From Pantoea sp. Lij88 (GTDB taxonomy: Bacteria > Pseudomonadota > Gammaproteobacteria > Enterobacterales > Enterobacteriaceae): DNA of 64,000 nt. The DNA lies in assembly GCF_030062155.1 (NCBI RefSeq), contig NZ_CP118269.1, positions 3,224,001 to 3,288,000 on the forward strand, given 5' to 3'. Below the pieces are notes generated by a model. It saw only the letters and a program-made list of their open reading frames with translations. It was not told the DNA's origin and did no database searches. Shown in pieces: positions 9,088 to 19,620 of this stretch (positions are counted from its first letter, which is position 1; every line of letters starts with the position of its first letter). Both the position numbers and the translations under genes were made by a program.

Positions 9088-11286
9088 TCAGAATCTGAAG
9101 GTCGCGGTGCCGACAATCTGGCGCTCCGCACCCCAGTAGCAGGCGTATTCACGGTAGCAGCTGGCGACGTACTCGCGGTTGAACAGATTGTTGACGTTAA
9201 CGCCCACTGTCGAGCCCGGCAGACCGAAACGGCCCAGATCATATTTCAGCGCCGCATCCACCGTGGTGTAACCGGCAACCTTAAAGTTCTGGTTCTGCTC
9301 AGTCCCGGTGCTGTAGAGCCCCTGACTCTCGCCGACGTAACGCACACCCGCGCCCAGCGTTACGCCCGATAAGGCGGTCTCGTGGAAGGTGTAGTCGCTC
9401 CACAGTGAGGCCATATGCTTCGGTACTTCTACCGGCGTTCTGCCTTTCAGCTGCGTATCTTCGGTATATTCCGCATCGGTGTAGGTGTAAGACGCCGTCA
9501 GGTTAACGTTGGCATTCAGCGCTGCTTTGGCTTCCAGCTCGACGCCGCGCGAGCGGATTTCACCGCTTTGCACGCTGAAAAGAACATTGCCTGGCTCGGC
9601 AGTGAGGTTTTTGGTTTTGGTCAGCTGGTACAGTGCTGCGGTGAGCACCACCGGACGATCTTTCGGCACGTATTTCACGCCCGCTTCATACTGCTTAGCG
9701 CGCGATGGATCAAAAGGCTGGCCGTCAGATGTGGTGCCTGCCGTAGGTATGAAAGATTCGCTGTAGCTGAAATAGGGCGCGATTCCATTATCAAATACGT
9801 AATTAAGACCACCACGCCAGGTAAACGCCTGGTCGTGATTTTTAACTTCAGTATCTCCGTTACGATTCAACGCTGAGGTCATTGCATAATCGTAGCGCCC
9901 ACCCAGGGTCAGCACCCAGCGGTTCCACTCCATCTGGTCCTGCGTATACAGGCCCGTTTGTTCTTGCTTATTCAGATACTGATAAGGGAATGGGGTGCCC
10001 ACATTCGCATTATTACCGTACTGCGGATTAATAGCATTTAGCGGCGCTGCGCTGCCAAAAGCCGCATCGATATCATTACGCGTCCGCTGATAATCCACAC
10101 CCAGCAGCAGCGTATGATCGACCTGACCCGTGGCAAATTTCGCCTGCGCCTGGTTATCCACCGCAAACTGGTTCAGCTTCTCGTGGGAGACCGCCGAACC
10201 ACGGGTAATCTCCTGGGTCGCCGGAATAAAGCCATTGCCATAGATACTGCGGTAATCGGTGCGCAGGTCGGCATAACGCAGGTTCTGCCGCAGCGTCCAG
10301 GTGTCGTTGAGGCTGTGCTCGGCGTTATAACCCACCATTTTGGTGGTGCGTGAAATCTTATTACTCTGCTCGCCTTCATCGAAGTTGGTCGGCAGTTTGT
10401 ACTGACTGCCATCGGCGCGGGTGATCGGTACGATGGTGCCCTGACGCGGCAGCCAGCCGTAATAGCCGGTTTCTGGCTCGTTCTGGAAATAGGTCAGCAG
10501 GTCAATGCGGGTGCGATCGTCGGGACGCCAGCTGAAAGATGGGGCGAGGGTGTAGCGCTTCTCTTTGTTCATCGCCTGCTGGGCATCCTGACTGCGCGCC
10601 TGGCCGGTCAGGCGATAGCTGTAGACGCCGTCATCATCCAGCGCGCCGCCAAAGTCAAAGCCGGTCGAGAAGAGGTTATCGTTGCCCATCTGGAACTGCA
10701 CTTCGCGCAGGGTTTCCTGGGTCGGACGCTTGCTCACCAGCGAGACCACACCGCCTGGATTACTTTTGCCGTAGAGCACCGACACCGGGCCGCGCAGCAG
10801 TTCGGCGCGCTCCAGGAAGTAAGGATCGATGGCAAACTCAGAGTAGTTATCCCCCTGCAGTTTCAGGCCATCCATATACTGATTGGTATTGGTTTCGCTG
10901 AAGCCGCGAATCGACAACGCATCAATTACATCTGAGCTGCCACGGTTACCGGTCAGCACGCCAGGCGTGTAGTTAAACGCCCCTTTCACGCTGGTGACGT
11001 TACGCATTTCCATCTCTTCGCGAGTGACCACGGAGACAGACTGCGGATTTTTTTCAATCGGCGTATCGGTTTTGGTGCCGGTAGCGCTGCGTTTCGCTGC
11101 CACGGTCGGTGCCGGGCCCCAGGCGCTTTCCGCCTCAACGCCGCTGCCGCCATCCGCCGAGACCACCATCGTCTCCGGCTGTGCGGCGTAAAGAGAAGTG
11201 CTCAGGCTCAGTGAGATCATCACGCCCAGAAGCGGTCGGGAAAATGTTTTTTTGGTGTTGTCTGCAAAAGTCGTTCGCGCATTCAT
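9088..11286 (-). CDS. fhuA: TonB-dependent ferrichrome receptor FhuA
   Basis: Outer-membrane gated channel for ferrichrome and related hydroxamates, energised by TonB-ExbBD; in E. coli also a phage and colicin receptor. The 732 residues compare with 747 in E. coli. Visible parts are a signal peptide ending SLYAA, a TonB box in ETMVVSA, a plug domain with PQSVSVVTREEME and RGPVSVLYGKSNPGG, and a beta-barrel ending in the terminal phenylalanine signature TATFRF. The late cysteine pair in EYVASCYREYACYWGAERQ matches E. coli FhuA. It is first in its operon and preceded by a Fur box. Confidence 0.96.
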   Translation of the reverse strand: MNARTTFADNTKKTFSRPLLGVMISLSLSTSLYAAQPETMVVSADGGSGVEAESAWGPAPTVAAKRSATGTKTDTPIEKNPQSVSVVTREEMEMRNVTSVKGAFNYTPGVLTGNRGSSDVIDALSIRGFSETNTNQYMDGLKLQGDNYSEFAIDPYFLERAELLRGPVSVLYGKSNPGGVVSLVSKRPTQETLREVQFQMGNDNLFSTGFDFGGALDDDGVYSYRLTGQARSQDAQQAMNKEKRYTLAPSFSWRPDDRTRIDLLTYFQNEPETGYYGWLPRQGTIVPITRADGSQYKLPTNFDEGEQSNKISRTTKMVGYNAEHSLNDTWTLRQNLRYADLRTDYRSIYGNGFIPATQEITRGSAVSHEKLNQFAVDNQAQAKFATGQVDHTLLLGVDYQRTRNDIDAAFGSAAPLNAINPQYGNNANVGTPFPYQYLNKQEQTGLYTQDQMEWNRWVLTLGGRYDYAMTSALNRNGDTEVKNHDQAFTWRGGLNYVFDNGIAPYFSYSESFIPTAGTTSDGQPFDPSRAKQYEAGVKYVPKDRPVVLTAALYQLTKTKNLTAEPGNVLFSVQSGEIRSRGVELEAKAALNANVNLTASYTYTDAEYTEDTQLKGRTPVEVPKHMASLWSDYTFHETALSGVTLGAGVRYVGESQGLYSTGTEQNQNFKVAGYTTVDAALKYDLGRFGLPGSTVGVNVNNLFNREYVASCYREYACYWGAERQIVGTATFRF

Positions 11287-11329
11287 AAAAAGGTGTCTCT
11301 TAAAAAGGCTCGGGAGAGCGAATCGAAAC

Positions 11330-11348
11330 GATAATGATTATTATAACG
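11330..11348 (-). promoter_or_regulatory. Fur box upstream of fhuA
   Basis: GATAATGATTATTATAACG on the plus strand matches the 19-base Fur consensus at 14 positions, including the first nine. It lies about 45 bases upstream of fhuA and just downstream of the likely -10 element, where bound Fur would block initiation under iron sufficiency. Confidence 0.8.
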
Positions 11349-11354
11349 GATTAG

Positions 11355-11384
11355 ATAATATGCGAACTTCTGCGGGCACTGCAA
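11355..11384 (-). promoter_or_regulatory. Probable fhuA promoter
   Basis: On the minus strand, TTGCAG (11384-11379) and TATTAT (11360-11355) are spaced by 18 bases. This puts the start of transcription over the Fur box. A second TATAAT-like hexamer lies within the Fur box itself, so the exact promoter is uncertain. Confidence 0.5.
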
Positions 11385-11442
11385 GAAGAAATCCCAGTAG
11401 TGACGCCGTTTGCAGGACGATTGACGCCTGATGGTCAGAAAT

Positions 11443-11470
11443 AAAAAAAGGGCGCCGAAGCGCCCTTTTT
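11443..11470 (-). terminator. Rho-independent terminator of mrcB
   Basis: Stem GGGCGC/GCGCCC with a TTCG loop on the minus strand, flanked by A and T runs (seven A before and five T after on the plus strand). It could work in both directions. It lies 17 bases after the mrcB stop. Its 16-base core is identical to the fhuA-fhuC hairpin core. Confidence 0.88.
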
Positions 11471-11486
11471 ACCCTGTCTGACTGAT

Positions 11487-14021
11487 TTACTTGCCAAACA
11501 TATCTTTAATCCAGCCTGCGACGCCGTCGCTGTCTTTCTGCTCCTGCGGTTGCTGGGCTGGTTGTTGCTGCTGCGGCTGTTGCTGCTGCTGCTGATCAAA
11601 CAGCTGTTGCTGCTGCTGAACCTGCTGCTGCTGTTGCTGACACAGCGCATTCGGATCCAGTGCCCACACCGGCAGAGAACGCCAGGTGCTGCTGCCCGTG
11701 CCACAGACAAAGTTACCGGCCGAATCCACATTCATCATCGACACATCTTCCGGTGGCGTCAGCTGCAACGGCATCGGTGCCTGGATGTCGAGGTAGCGAC
11801 GGTAGAGCTGCATCGCACCGCTGGCACCATAGAGTTTGGTCGGCTGGTTGTTATCGCGTCCCACCCAGGTGATCGCCACTTCTTTGCCATCAATACCGGC
11901 AAACCAGCTGTCGACCAGGTCGTTGGTGGTACCGGTTTTACCGGCCAGATGTGCATTCGGGAAACGCGCGCCCAGCGCACGGGCGGTACCGTGGTCAGCA
12001 ACCTGCTGCATGGTGTAGAGCGTCAGATAAGCCGCCTGCGCCGGTTCAACCCGCTCGGCCTGCGGATAGCTCTGATAGAGCACACTGCCATCTTCCGCAA
12101 TCACCGAACGCACTGCGGACAGTGACGCACGGTTACCGCCGCTGGCGATAGACTGGAACGCCTGCGCCACTTCAACCGGCGTCAGGTTCATGGCACCCAG
12201 CAGCATCGCCGGAACCGGATGCAGCTGATCTTTCGGCACACCCAGCTTGCTCCAGGTATCCACCACCGCATCCAGCCCCAGCGTCATACCGAGGTTAACC
12301 GTCGGCACGTTCATGGAGTTGGTCAGTGCATCCACCAGCATCACTTTTCCACTGAAGCGACGATCGTCGTTCATCGGTTTCCAGATGCTGCCGTTGGGCT
12401 GCTTCAGCGCAATCGGCTCATCGGCGATCCAGCTGTTCAGGCGGTAGCTGTTTGGCTGACTGAGCGCGGTAAGGTAGGTCGCCGGTTTGGCCAGTGACCC
12501 GATAGAGCGGCGCGCCTGCATCGCACGGTTGTAACCGGCGAACTGCGGATCGGCACCGCCGACCATGGCACGGACTTCGCCGCTGAAGCGGTCAACCACC
12601 ACCATCGCGGTTTCCAGATCTTTCAGGCCACGCTGTTTTTTCAGCGTCGGAATGCCATCAATCACCGCTTTTTCGGCCGCATCCTGCGAGACCGGATCCA
12701 GCGTGGTGAAGATCTTCACGCCGGAGAGATCTTTCACCTTGTCGCCCAGTTTCGCCTGAAGCTCGTTACGCACCATCTGCATAAAGGCAGGCTGTGGCGT
12801 GATCACACCGCCCTTCGGCTGCACGCCCAATGGACGGGCTGACAGCATGTCGTACAGCTCCTGGTCGATCACTTTCTGCTGCTGCAACAGGCGCAGCACC
12901 AGGTTGCGTCGTTCCAGCGCCAGTTTCGGGTTACGCCACGGGTTATAGAGCGACGCCCCTTTAACCATGCCGACCAGCATCGCCTGCTGATCCAGACTCA
13001 GCTCATCAACCGGACGGCCGAAGTAATAGAGGCTCGCCAGCGGGAAACCGCGAATCTGATCGCTGCCAGCCTGACCGAGATAGACCTCATTCAGGTAGAG
13101 CTCCAGGATGCGATCTTTGCTGTAACGCGCATCCATGATCACGGCCATATAGGCTTCACGCGCTTTACGCCACAGCGAACGCTCGTTGGTGAGGAACAGG
13201 TTCTTCACCAGCTGCTGCGTCAGCGTACTGCCGCCCTGCACCGCTTTCCCGGCCGTGATGTTCGCCAGGAAGGCGCGACCAATGGAATACGGGCTGATGC
13301 CATCATGCTCATAGAAATGGCGATCTTCGGTGGCGATCAGCGTATCGACCAGCAGATCCGGGAAACCGGCGCGTGGTACGAAGAGACGCTGTTCACCATT
13401 CGGCGACTGCAGCATGGTGATCAGACGTGGATCGAGCCGGAAAAAGCCAAAATCACGGCCGGTCTCGAGGTTTTTAATCTCGCTCAACTCATCTTTCGTG
13501 AAGCTCATGCGTGCGTGGATCTGCCCCTCTTTACTGTCGGGGAAATCAAACGGGCGACGCAGCAGATCGATAGTGTTGCCCTTTACCGAAAACTCGCCAG
13601 GGCGGGTAATCCGGGAGACCTCGCGATAATGAGTCCCTTCCAGCAGCGCCACCATTTCACTTTTGTTGTAGGCCATGCCCGGTTCCAGGCTGACCATGCG
13701 GCCATAGACGGTGGCGGGCAGTTGCCACACTTTACCGTCAATACGACTGCGAATTTCTGAGTCGAGGTAGATGCCCCATGCGACCATTACCACCACAAAC
13801 ACCAGGAACAGTTTAATTAACCATCCCAGCCAACGGCGTTTGCCGCGCGGCGGTTTTCCACCTTTACCTTTACGTGGCACCGGCGCTTCCTCCTCGTCAT
13901 CATTAAAATCGTCCTGATCGATATCCTGTTCGATATCCCTGCGTCGTCCCCGGCCCGCACTGCTGCGCGGCGGCAACGGTTTACCTTTGCGCCCTATTGG
14001 TTCGCGATCGTTCCCAGACAT
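11487..14021 (-). CDS. mrcB: Penicillin-binding protein 1B (bifunctional)
   Basis: Class A PBP that polymerises and cross-links peptidoglycan at the inner membrane. 844 residues, the same as E. coli. The order is a basic cytoplasmic N-terminus, one membrane helix ([21 protein letters not shown], near 64-85), a UB2H-type region, a GT51 transglycosylase with [13 protein letters not shown], and a transpeptidase with the serine motif SIGSLAKP and KTG in AGKTGTTND. The C-terminus has a long glutamine-rich tract (about 795-828) before the conserved [15 protein letters not shown] end. The antisense DNA is a run of CTG units. It is followed by fhuACDB as in E. coli. Confidence 0.96.
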   Translation of the reverse strand: MSGNDREPIGRKGKPLPPRSSAGRGRRRDIEQDIDQDDFNDDEEEAPVPRKGKGGKPPRGKRRWLGWLIKLFLVFVVVMVAWGIYLDSEIRSRIDGKVWQLPATVYGRMVSLEPGMAYNKSEMVALLEGTHYREVSRITRPGEFSVKGNTIDLLRRPFDFPDSKEGQIHARMSFTKDELSEIKNLETGRDFGFFRLDPRLITMLQSPNGEQRLFVPRAGFPDLLVDTLIATEDRHFYEHDGISPYSIGRAFLANITAGKAVQGGSTLTQQLVKNLFLTNERSLWRKAREAYMAVIMDARYSKDRILELYLNEVYLGQAGSDQIRGFPLASLYYFGRPVDELSLDQQAMLVGMVKGASLYNPWRNPKLALERRNLVLRLLQQQKVIDQELYDMLSARPLGVQPKGGVITPQPAFMQMVRNELQAKLGDKVKDLSGVKIFTTLDPVSQDAAEKAVIDGIPTLKKQRGLKDLETAMVVVDRFSGEVRAMVGGADPQFAGYNRAMQARRSIGSLAKPATYLTALSQPNSYRLNSWIADEPIALKQPNGSIWKPMNDDRRFSGKVMLVDALTNSMNVPTVNLGMTLGLDAVVDTWSKLGVPKDQLHPVPAMLLGAMNLTPVEVAQAFQSIASGGNRASLSAVRSVIAEDGSVLYQSYPQAERVEPAQAAYLTLYTMQQVADHGTARALGARFPNAHLAGKTGTTNDLVDSWFAGIDGKEVAITWVGRDNNQPTKLYGASGAMQLYRRYLDIQAPMPLQLTPPEDVSMMNVDSAGNFVCGTGSSTWRSLPVWALDPNALCQQQQQQVQQQQQLFDQQQQQQPQQQQPAQQPQEQKDSDGVAGWIKDMFGK

Positions 14022-14119
14022 TACTTTTCTTCTCCAGGCAGTGCTTACGGCAGCGCCGCTACTCTAACTGCTTTCTCGCGTGCCGCATGGCAGAACCCTC
14101 TGAATTCGATCCAGCGGAC

Positions 14120-16564
14120 TCAACCCTGCGGGGACATTTTTTTGGTTCGCCTTGTTGGCAAGGCGTTGGCCGGATCCTCTGGCCAGGGATGTTTAGGATA
14201 ACGTCCCTTCATCTCTTTCCTGACGTCCGGCCAGGCACCGCGCCAGAACGCCGCCAGATCGCGGGTGATCTGCAACGGGCGCTGGGCGGGCGATAGCAGC
14301 TCCAGCACCAGCGGAATACGTCCTTCCGCAACGGTGGGATTCGTCGCTTCGCCAAACATCTCCTGAATCCTGACCGCCAGCGCTGGCGGCTTGTCCGCAT
14401 CATAGCGGATCGGCAGCCGGCTTCCGGTCGGCACAGTGTAATGAGTTGGCAGCACAGTATCCAGCCGCTGACGTTGTGACCATGTGAGTAAATGTAAGAG
14501 TGCCGTGGTCAGGTTCACTGCCTGCAGGCTGCGGAGATCGCGCACCGCTGACATCTGCGGCAACAGCCACGCAGGCAGGCTCTCAAGCAACGTCTGATCG
14601 TCAGTGGCCGGCCAGCTCTCTTCCGGCAGCCACTGCGCCGCACACTGGATGCGCAGACGCAGCTGTTCGGCATCCGGCGTCCAGCCCAGCACCGACAGTC
14701 CTTTTTCGGCGATCCAGCGCAGCATGGCAGCGTGCAGCACGTCCGGTTCCGGGCGTGCCATCGGCTGGGTTTTCAGTATCAGCGCGCCAATCTGCTCACG
14801 TCTGAACGCGCGCAGTGTGCCTTTCTCTTCGTCCCACTCCACTTCGGTACGGCGTTCAATCAGTGCGGGCTGCTGCTGGCACAGCGTCTCAATGTCAACC
14901 GGCAGTGCCAGCAACATCCGGGCATCCGGCGTGGCACTGCCCTGCAACAGGGCGGGCGCGATCAGCCATTCATTGCGCGTCAGGCCATCCTGCTCATCCA
15001 GTCTGGCCCCCAGGCCGTTGGCCAGCTGATAGCGGCCACTCTGGTCGCGTCGCCGCGCCAGCCGATCGCCAAACCCCACCGCCAGCAAGCCAGCGAAACG
15101 ATCTTCATCGACGCGCCCGCCACGGATTTTAAGCCGCTGCTGCCACTGCTGCGCCCGCCGCTGCCATTGGGCCTGCGGGCGATGCAGGGCATCCCGCAGA
15201 TCGGCACTGCCGCTGCGCGGAGGATCTTCCAGAATCGCCACCAGCAGCGCGGCGCTGGCGACCGCATCCGGTTCATCGCCTGCGGCACAGAGCATAGCAG
15301 CCAGTCGGGGATCGCACCCCAGCTGCGCCATGCGCCGACCCAGCGTGTTGAGCAGGCCGTTGCTGTCCAGCGCACCCAGGCGGGTCAGCTGCTGTTTCGC
15401 GGCATCCAGATTTCTGGCGGGCGGCTGATCCAGCCACTGCAGCTGGTGCGGCTCGGTACAACCCCACTGCAGCAGATCCAGCCACAGCGACGAGAGATCG
15501 CTGTTCACGATTTCCGGTTCGCTCTGCGCCGCCGCACGTGACGCCTGCTCCTGCGGCAGCAGATGCAGACAGCGTCCCGGCATCAGTCGTCCGGCGCGAC
15601 CTGCACGCTGGATCATCGATGCCTGGCTGATTCGCTGGGTCTGCAGCCGCGTGACACCGCTGCGGGCGTCAAACAGGGCGCTGCGTTCCAGCGCGCTGTC
15701 GACCACCAGCCGAATCCCCTCAATGGTCAGGCTGGTCTCGGCGATATTGGTGGCAAGCACCACTTTGCGGCGTCCGGCTGCAGCGGGAAGAATCGCCCGG
15801 CGCTGCGCCGTCAGCGGCAGTGCGCCATAGAGTGGCGTCAGATCCACATCGTCGCTGATGCGTGATTCCAGCTCGCGTTTCACCCGTTCAATTTCCGCCA
15901 CGCCCGGCAAAAACAGCAGCAGCGAACCGGCTTCATCGCGTAGCAGCTGGGCGACTTCACGCGCCACCGCCTCTTCAAAACGTACATTCTGATTCAGCGA
16001 CGCATAACGCCGCTCAACCGGATAGCTGCGCCCTTCTGAGACAATCAATGGCGCATCCGGCAGCAGCGCCGCCAGCCGGGCATTGTCCAGCGTGGCGGAC
16101 ATCAGCATGATTTTCAGGTCGTCGCGCAGCCCCTGCTGCACATCGAGCAGCAGCGCCAGCGCCAGATCGGCCTGCAGGCTGCGCTCGTGAAACTCATCAA
16201 GGATGACCAGCGACACGCCTTCCAGCATCGGGTCATGCTGAAGCATGCGCGTGAGCATCCCTTCAGTGACCACTTCCAGCCGGGTGTGTGGCCCGACGCA
16301 GCTTTCACCCCGCATCCGGAACCCTACCGTGGCACCCGGCTGCTCACCGAGTTGCTCCGCCAGCCGCTGCGCCACATTACGCGCCGCCAGACGACGTGGT
16401 TCCAGCATGATGATCCGTCCCGGCAGCGCCGCCTGCTGTAATAACTGCAGCGGCAGCCAGGTCGATTTGCCCGCGCCGGTAGGCGCGGCCAGCAGGATTT
16501 GAGAGGCGTCACGCAGCGCCGCCAGGATGTCAGGCAGCACCGCGCTGACCGGTAAATCGCTCAC
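14120..16564 (-). CDS. hrpB: ATP-dependent helicase HrpB
   Basis: DEAH-type RNA helicase-like protein; its exact RNA target is poorly defined even in E. coli. 814 residues: Walker A APTGAGKST near residue 30, DEFH box in LDEFHERSLQADLAL, SAT motif in LMSATLDNARLA, and helicase motif VI near QRAGRAGR. The HrpB-specific C-terminal region ends in RRTKKMSPQG. The start chosen is GTG 16564 (VSDLPVSAVLPDIL), preceded by GCGGAG seven bases upstream and matching the usual N-terminus. Longer ATG readings run into the divergent thpR promoter region. Confidence 0.93.
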   Translation of the reverse strand: MSDLPVSAVLPDILAALRDASQILLAAPTGAGKSTWLPLQLLQQAALPGRIIMLEPRRLAARNVAQRLAEQLGEQPGATVGFRMRGESCVGPHTRLEVVTEGMLTRMLQHDPMLEGVSLVILDEFHERSLQADLALALLLDVQQGLRDDLKIMLMSATLDNARLAALLPDAPLIVSEGRSYPVERRYASLNQNVRFEEAVAREVAQLLRDEAGSLLLFLPGVAEIERVKRELESRISDDVDLTPLYGALPLTAQRRAILPAAAGRRKVVLATNIAETSLTIEGIRLVVDSALERSALFDARSGVTRLQTQRISQASMIQRAGRAGRLMPGRCLHLLPQEQASRAAAQSEPEIVNSDLSSLWLDLLQWGCTEPHQLQWLDQPPARNLDAAKQQLTRLGALDSNGLLNTLGRRMAQLGCDPRLAAMLCAAGDEPDAVASAALLVAILEDPPRSGSADLRDALHRPQAQWQRRAQQWQQRLKIRGGRVDEDRFAGLLAVGFGDRLARRRDQSGRYQLANGLGARLDEQDGLTRNEWLIAPALLQGSATPDARMLLALPVDIETLCQQQPALIERRTEVEWDEEKGTLRAFRREQIGALILKTQPMARPEPDVLHAAMLRWIAEKGLSVLGWTPDAEQLRLRIQCAAQWLPEESWPATDDQTLLESLPAWLLPQMSAVRDLRSLQAVNLTTALLHLLTWSQRQRLDTVLPTHYTVPTGSRLPIRYDADKPPALAVRIQEMFGEATNPTVAEGRIPLVLELLSPAQRPLQITRDLAAFWRGAWPDVRKEMKGRYPKHPWPEDPANALPTRRTKKMSPQG

Positions 16565-16639
16565 AGCAAACTCCGCTTCTGCCTGTGCTAAGATGGCGCG
16601 CATTGTAGCATCCATCCGTGATATTTGCCGGAGAGCGCC

Positions 16640-17197
16640 ATGGCGACACAACGCTTATTTTTTGCCATCAGCCTGCCTGACGGGATGCAGCAACAGCTGG
16701 TGCGCTGGCGGGCCGACACCTTTCCTGCTGAGGCGGGCCAGCCGGTGGTGGCTGCGAATCTGCACCTGACGCTGGCGTTTCTGGGTGAGGTTGCTCCGGA
16801 AACCTCACAGCGCCTGCAGACGCTGGCCTCACGCATTATCCAGCCCGGCTTTGAGATTGACCTGGATGATGCCGGACACTGGCCGCGCCCCGGCGTCGTC
16901 TGGCTCGGCTGCCAGCGAGCGCCACGCGGGCTGTTACAGCTCGCCAGCCTGCTGCGGGCACAAGCCGCCCGGCATGGCTGTTACCAGAGCCCCCAGCCGT
17001 TTCATCCGCACATCACGTTGTTACGTCACGCCACACAACCGGTTGCGTTACCGCCTCGCGGCTTTCACTGGCGCTTTCGTGCTTCCACCTTTTCACTGTT
17101 CGCCTCTGAATATGCCCGGGGGCGTACCCTCTATCGCACTCTCGCCAGCTGGCCATTAACATCGCAGGATCCGCATGCACTTCTCTCCTCCTCTTAA
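16640..17197 (+). CDS. thpR: RNA 2',3'-cyclic phosphodiesterase
   Basis: 2H phosphoesterase superfamily (also called LigT); hydrolyses 2',3'-cyclic phosphates and can ligate tRNA half-molecules in vitro. 185 residues. The two HxTL catalytic motifs are at H42 (LHLTLAF) and H124 (HPHITLL). ATG 16640 is chosen because GGAGAG lies just upstream; an in-frame start 15 bases earlier would bury that site. It overlaps sfsA by 23 bases, implying coupled translation, and is divergent from hrpB. Confidence 0.93.
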   Translation: MATQRLFFAISLPDGMQQQLVRWRADTFPAEAGQPVVAANLHLTLAFLGEVAPETSQRLQTLASRIIQPGFEIDLDDAGHWPRPGVVWLGCQRAPRGLLQLASLLRAQAARHGCYQSPQPFHPHITLLRHATQPVALPPRGFHWRFRASTFSLFASEYARGRTLYRTLASWPLTSQDPHALLSSS

Positions 17198-17879
17198 ACC
17201 CGCGCGCCTGATTGCCCGTTATAAACGATTCCTCGCCGATGTTGTGACGCCGGAAGGTGAGGTTCTGACGATCCACTGCGCCAACACCGGCGCCATGACC
17301 GGCTGCGCCACGCCGGGCGATCGGGTCTGGTATTCAACGTCCGACAGTCTGACGCGCAAATACCCTTACAGCTGGGAGCTGACCGAGACGCAGCAGGGCC
17401 ACTGGATCTGCGTGAATACCCTGCGCGCTAACCAGTTGGTTGCCGAAGCGCTGGATCAGAACAGGCTGCCCGCGCTGGCGGGGTATTCGAATCGGCAGGC
17501 GGAAGTGAGATATGGCAGTGAAAAAAGCAGAATTGATTTCCTGCTCAAGGCAGATGCTCTGCGCAACTGCTATATTGAGGTGAAATCCGTAACCCTTTTA
17601 CATGAAGGAAAAGGTTATTTTCCGGATGCGGTGACGATTCGAGGACAGAAGCACCTGCGTGAACTGGCAACAGTGGCCGCAGAGGGTCATCGGGCCGTTT
17701 TGTTGTTTGCCGTTTTGCACTCGGGGATTGAGGACGTTTCCCCGGCACGCCACATTGATGCGGCGTATGCAGAACAACTGGCTCAGGCGCAGAAGGAAGG
17801 CGTAGAGATTTTAGCGTATCAGGCAGACTTATCGGCGGAGGGAATGTTTCTTAAATCGCCGATTAACGTAACCTTGTAA
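17175..17879 (+). CDS. sfsA: Sugar fermentation stimulation protein SfsA
   Basis: 234-residue SfsA-family protein, the same length as E. coli. E. coli SfsA binds DNA and was found as a multicopy stimulator of maltose use, but the fold resembles nucleases and the true role is unclear. Conserved segments include [24 protein letters not shown] and RIDFLLKA, and [20 protein letters not shown], the last containing the ExK-type motif of the nuclease-like core. It overlaps the 3' end of thpR. Confidence 0.93.
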   Translation: MHFSPPLKPARLIARYKRFLADVVTPEGEVLTIHCANTGAMTGCATPGDRVWYSTSDSLTRKYPYSWELTETQQGHWICVNTLRANQLVAEALDQNRLPALAGYSNRQAEVRYGSEKSRIDFLLKADALRNCYIEVKSVTLLHEGKGYFPDAVTIRGQKHLRELATVAAEGHRAVLLFAVLHSGIEDVSPARHIDAAYAEQLAQAQKEGVEILAYQADLSAEGMFLKSPINVTL

Positions 17880-18126
17880 TATCTTTTGCAATTTTATGTG
17901 TTAAGAATGTTCTGAGCTAAGGGCTGATTACGCTGTTCCTCACAGGCTTGTCAAGGTGTGTTCATGAAGAATTGCCAACCCTGACTGCTTCTGTTATTTA
18001 TAGCGGCCTGTTTTTTTCCCCAATGGGGGATCGATGTACCCCGCAGACGTCAAATGCAGGATGGCAGCAACGCCCCTGCGAGACGAAAGTCAAAGGGTAT
18101 AGTGCGTGTTATCCAGGAGAAGCAAC

Positions 18127-18582
18127 ATGCAAGAAGGTCAAAACCGTAAAACATCGTCCCTGAGTATTCTCGCTATCGCTGGTGTTGAACCTTATCAGGT
18201 TAAGCCTGGCGAAGAGTATATGAACGACGCGCAGCTGACCCATTTTCGCAAGATTCTGGAAGCCTGGCGTAATCAATTGCGGGACGAAGTCGATCGTACC
18301 GTATCGCACATGCAGGATGAAGCCGCTAACTTCCCGGACCCGGTTGACCGTGCCGCGCAGGAAGAGGAATTCAGCCTGGAGCTGCGTAACCGCGATCGCG
18401 AACGTAAACTGATTAAAAAGATCGAGAAGACGCTGAAGAAAGTTGAAGATGACGACTTCGGTTATTGCGATTCCTGTGGCGTTGAGATTGGTATCCGCCG
18501 TCTCGAAGCACGTCCTACTGCCGATCTCTGCATCGACTGTAAGACGTTAGCAGAAATTCGTGAGAAACAAATGGCCGGCTGA
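18127..18582 (+). CDS. dksA: RNA polymerase-binding transcription factor DksA
   Basis: Binds the RNA polymerase secondary channel and potentiates ppGpp control of rRNA, amino-acid and stress promoters. 151 residues, almost identical to E. coli. The coiled-coil tip aspartates D71 and D74 (NFPDPVDRA) are present, and the zinc-finger cysteines lie in [10 protein letters not shown] and [10 protein letters not shown]. The start ATG 18127 gives [25 protein letters not shown] 247-base gap upstream separates it from sfsA and should hold its promoter and leader. gluQ follows after 73 bases, as in E. coli. Confidence 0.98.
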   Translation: MQEGQNRKTSSLSILAIAGVEPYQVKPGEEYMNDAQLTHFRKILEAWRNQLRDEVDRTVSHMQDEAANFPDPVDRAAQEEEFSLELRNRDRERKLIKKIEKTLKKVEDDDFGYCDSCGVEIGIRRLEARPTADLCIDCKTLAEIREKQMAG

Positions 18583-18655
18583 TGCCGCGTCCGGTCTGTT
18601 ACCACGCAGTGGAACAACAGCTGTTTTGTCCGCTGCGTGGTCACTTCTGAATCCT

Positions 18656-19534
18656 ATGTCATCCTCCTGTATCGGTCGCTTCGCCCCTTCTCCCTCTGGT
18701 GAACTCCATTTTGGCTCGCTGATTGCTGCCCTGGGCAGTTACCTGAGCGCGCGCGCGCAAAACGGCATCTGGCGGGTGAGAATTGAAGATATCGATCCGC
18801 CACGGGAAGTGCCGGGTGCCGCCAGCCGTATCCTGCATCAGCTGGAGCACTATGGGTTAACCTGGGATGGTGAGGTGCTGTGGCAGTCACAACGTCATGA
18901 AGCCTACCGCGAGGCGCTGGCCTGGCTGCAGCAGCATCGTCAGAGCTACTTCTGCACCTGCCCGCGACGTCGCATTCAGGCGATCGGCGGTTTCTATGAT
19001 GGTTACTGCCGTGAACGGCAACGCGGACCCGAAAATGCCGCGCTGCGTTTACGCCAGCATGCGCCGGTCTTTGCGTTTGACGATCGACTGCGCGGCCGCA
19101 TAGAGGCGGACAAGCGTCTGGCACAGGAAGATTTTATTATTCATCGCCGTGATGGCCTGTTTGCCTATAACCTGGCGGTGGTGGTCGATGATCATTTTCA
19201 GGGCATTACCGAAGTGGTGCGCGGCGCCGATTTAATTGAGCCGACGGTGCGACAGATTGCGCTCTATCAGCAATTTGACTGGCCGGTGCCGGCCTGGCTG
19301 CATCTGCCGCTGGCGCTTAACCACGATGGCAATAAGTTATCGAAGCAGAATCATGCGCCTTCGCTGCCGGATGGCGATGCCAGACCGCTGCTGGTGGCGG
19401 CATTACGCTTCCTCGGACAGCCTGTTTCAGGCGGCTGGCAGGACTTAACGCAGGACAAACTGCTGTCTGATGCGGTAGCGCAGTGGAATATCGCTTTGAT
19501 GCCGCAACAGAACGCCCTGAAACCGGATGCATAG
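18656..19534 (+). CDS. gluQ: Glutamyl-Q tRNA(Asp) synthetase
   Basis: Activates glutamate without tRNA and attaches it to queuosine at position 34 of tRNA(Asp). It is a truncated glutamyl-tRNA synthetase paralogue lacking the anticodon-binding domain. 292 residues. The HIGH-type signature lies in [14 protein letters not shown], zinc ligands in YFCTCPRRR plus FYDGYCRER, and the KMSKS-type motif in GNKLSKQNH. The start ATG 18656 gives [15 protein letters not shown]. It follows dksA and precedes pcnB, matching E. coli. Confidence 0.95.
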   Translation: MSSSCIGRFAPSPSGELHFGSLIAALGSYLSARAQNGIWRVRIEDIDPPREVPGAASRILHQLEHYGLTWDGEVLWQSQRHEAYREALAWLQQHRQSYFCTCPRRRIQAIGGFYDGYCRERQRGPENAALRLRQHAPVFAFDDRLRGRIEADKRLAQEDFIIHRRDGLFAYNLAVVVDDHFQGITEVVRGADLIEPTVRQIALYQQFDWPVPAWLHLPLALNHDGNKLSKQNHAPSLPDGDARPLLVAALRFLGQPVSGGWQDLTQDKLLSDAVAQWNIALMPQQNALKPDA

Positions 19535-19620
19535 ACAACAGCATTCTCAAACGGTTCTCAACAGGCTATGATTAGCCGCTGATTTTACCTACACCCTAAT
19601 TGCCACTGTCGAGGTGTCCC

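Noticed and set aside
11540..11640. CTG/CAG repeat as a non-coding microsatellite
   Set aside because: In frame within mrcB and followed by the conserved PBP1B C-terminus; retained only as a coding repeat finding.
18005..18035. T-run followed by CCCC-AAT-GGGG upstream of dksA as a terminator
   Set aside because: The T-run precedes the short stem on the plus strand, the wrong order for a terminator, and no T-run follows on either strand.
19600..19620. TTG start for pcnB at 19600
   Set aside because: It would place the GAGGTG ribosome binding site inside the coding region and add non-conserved residues; the AUU at 19621 fits the known E. coli case.
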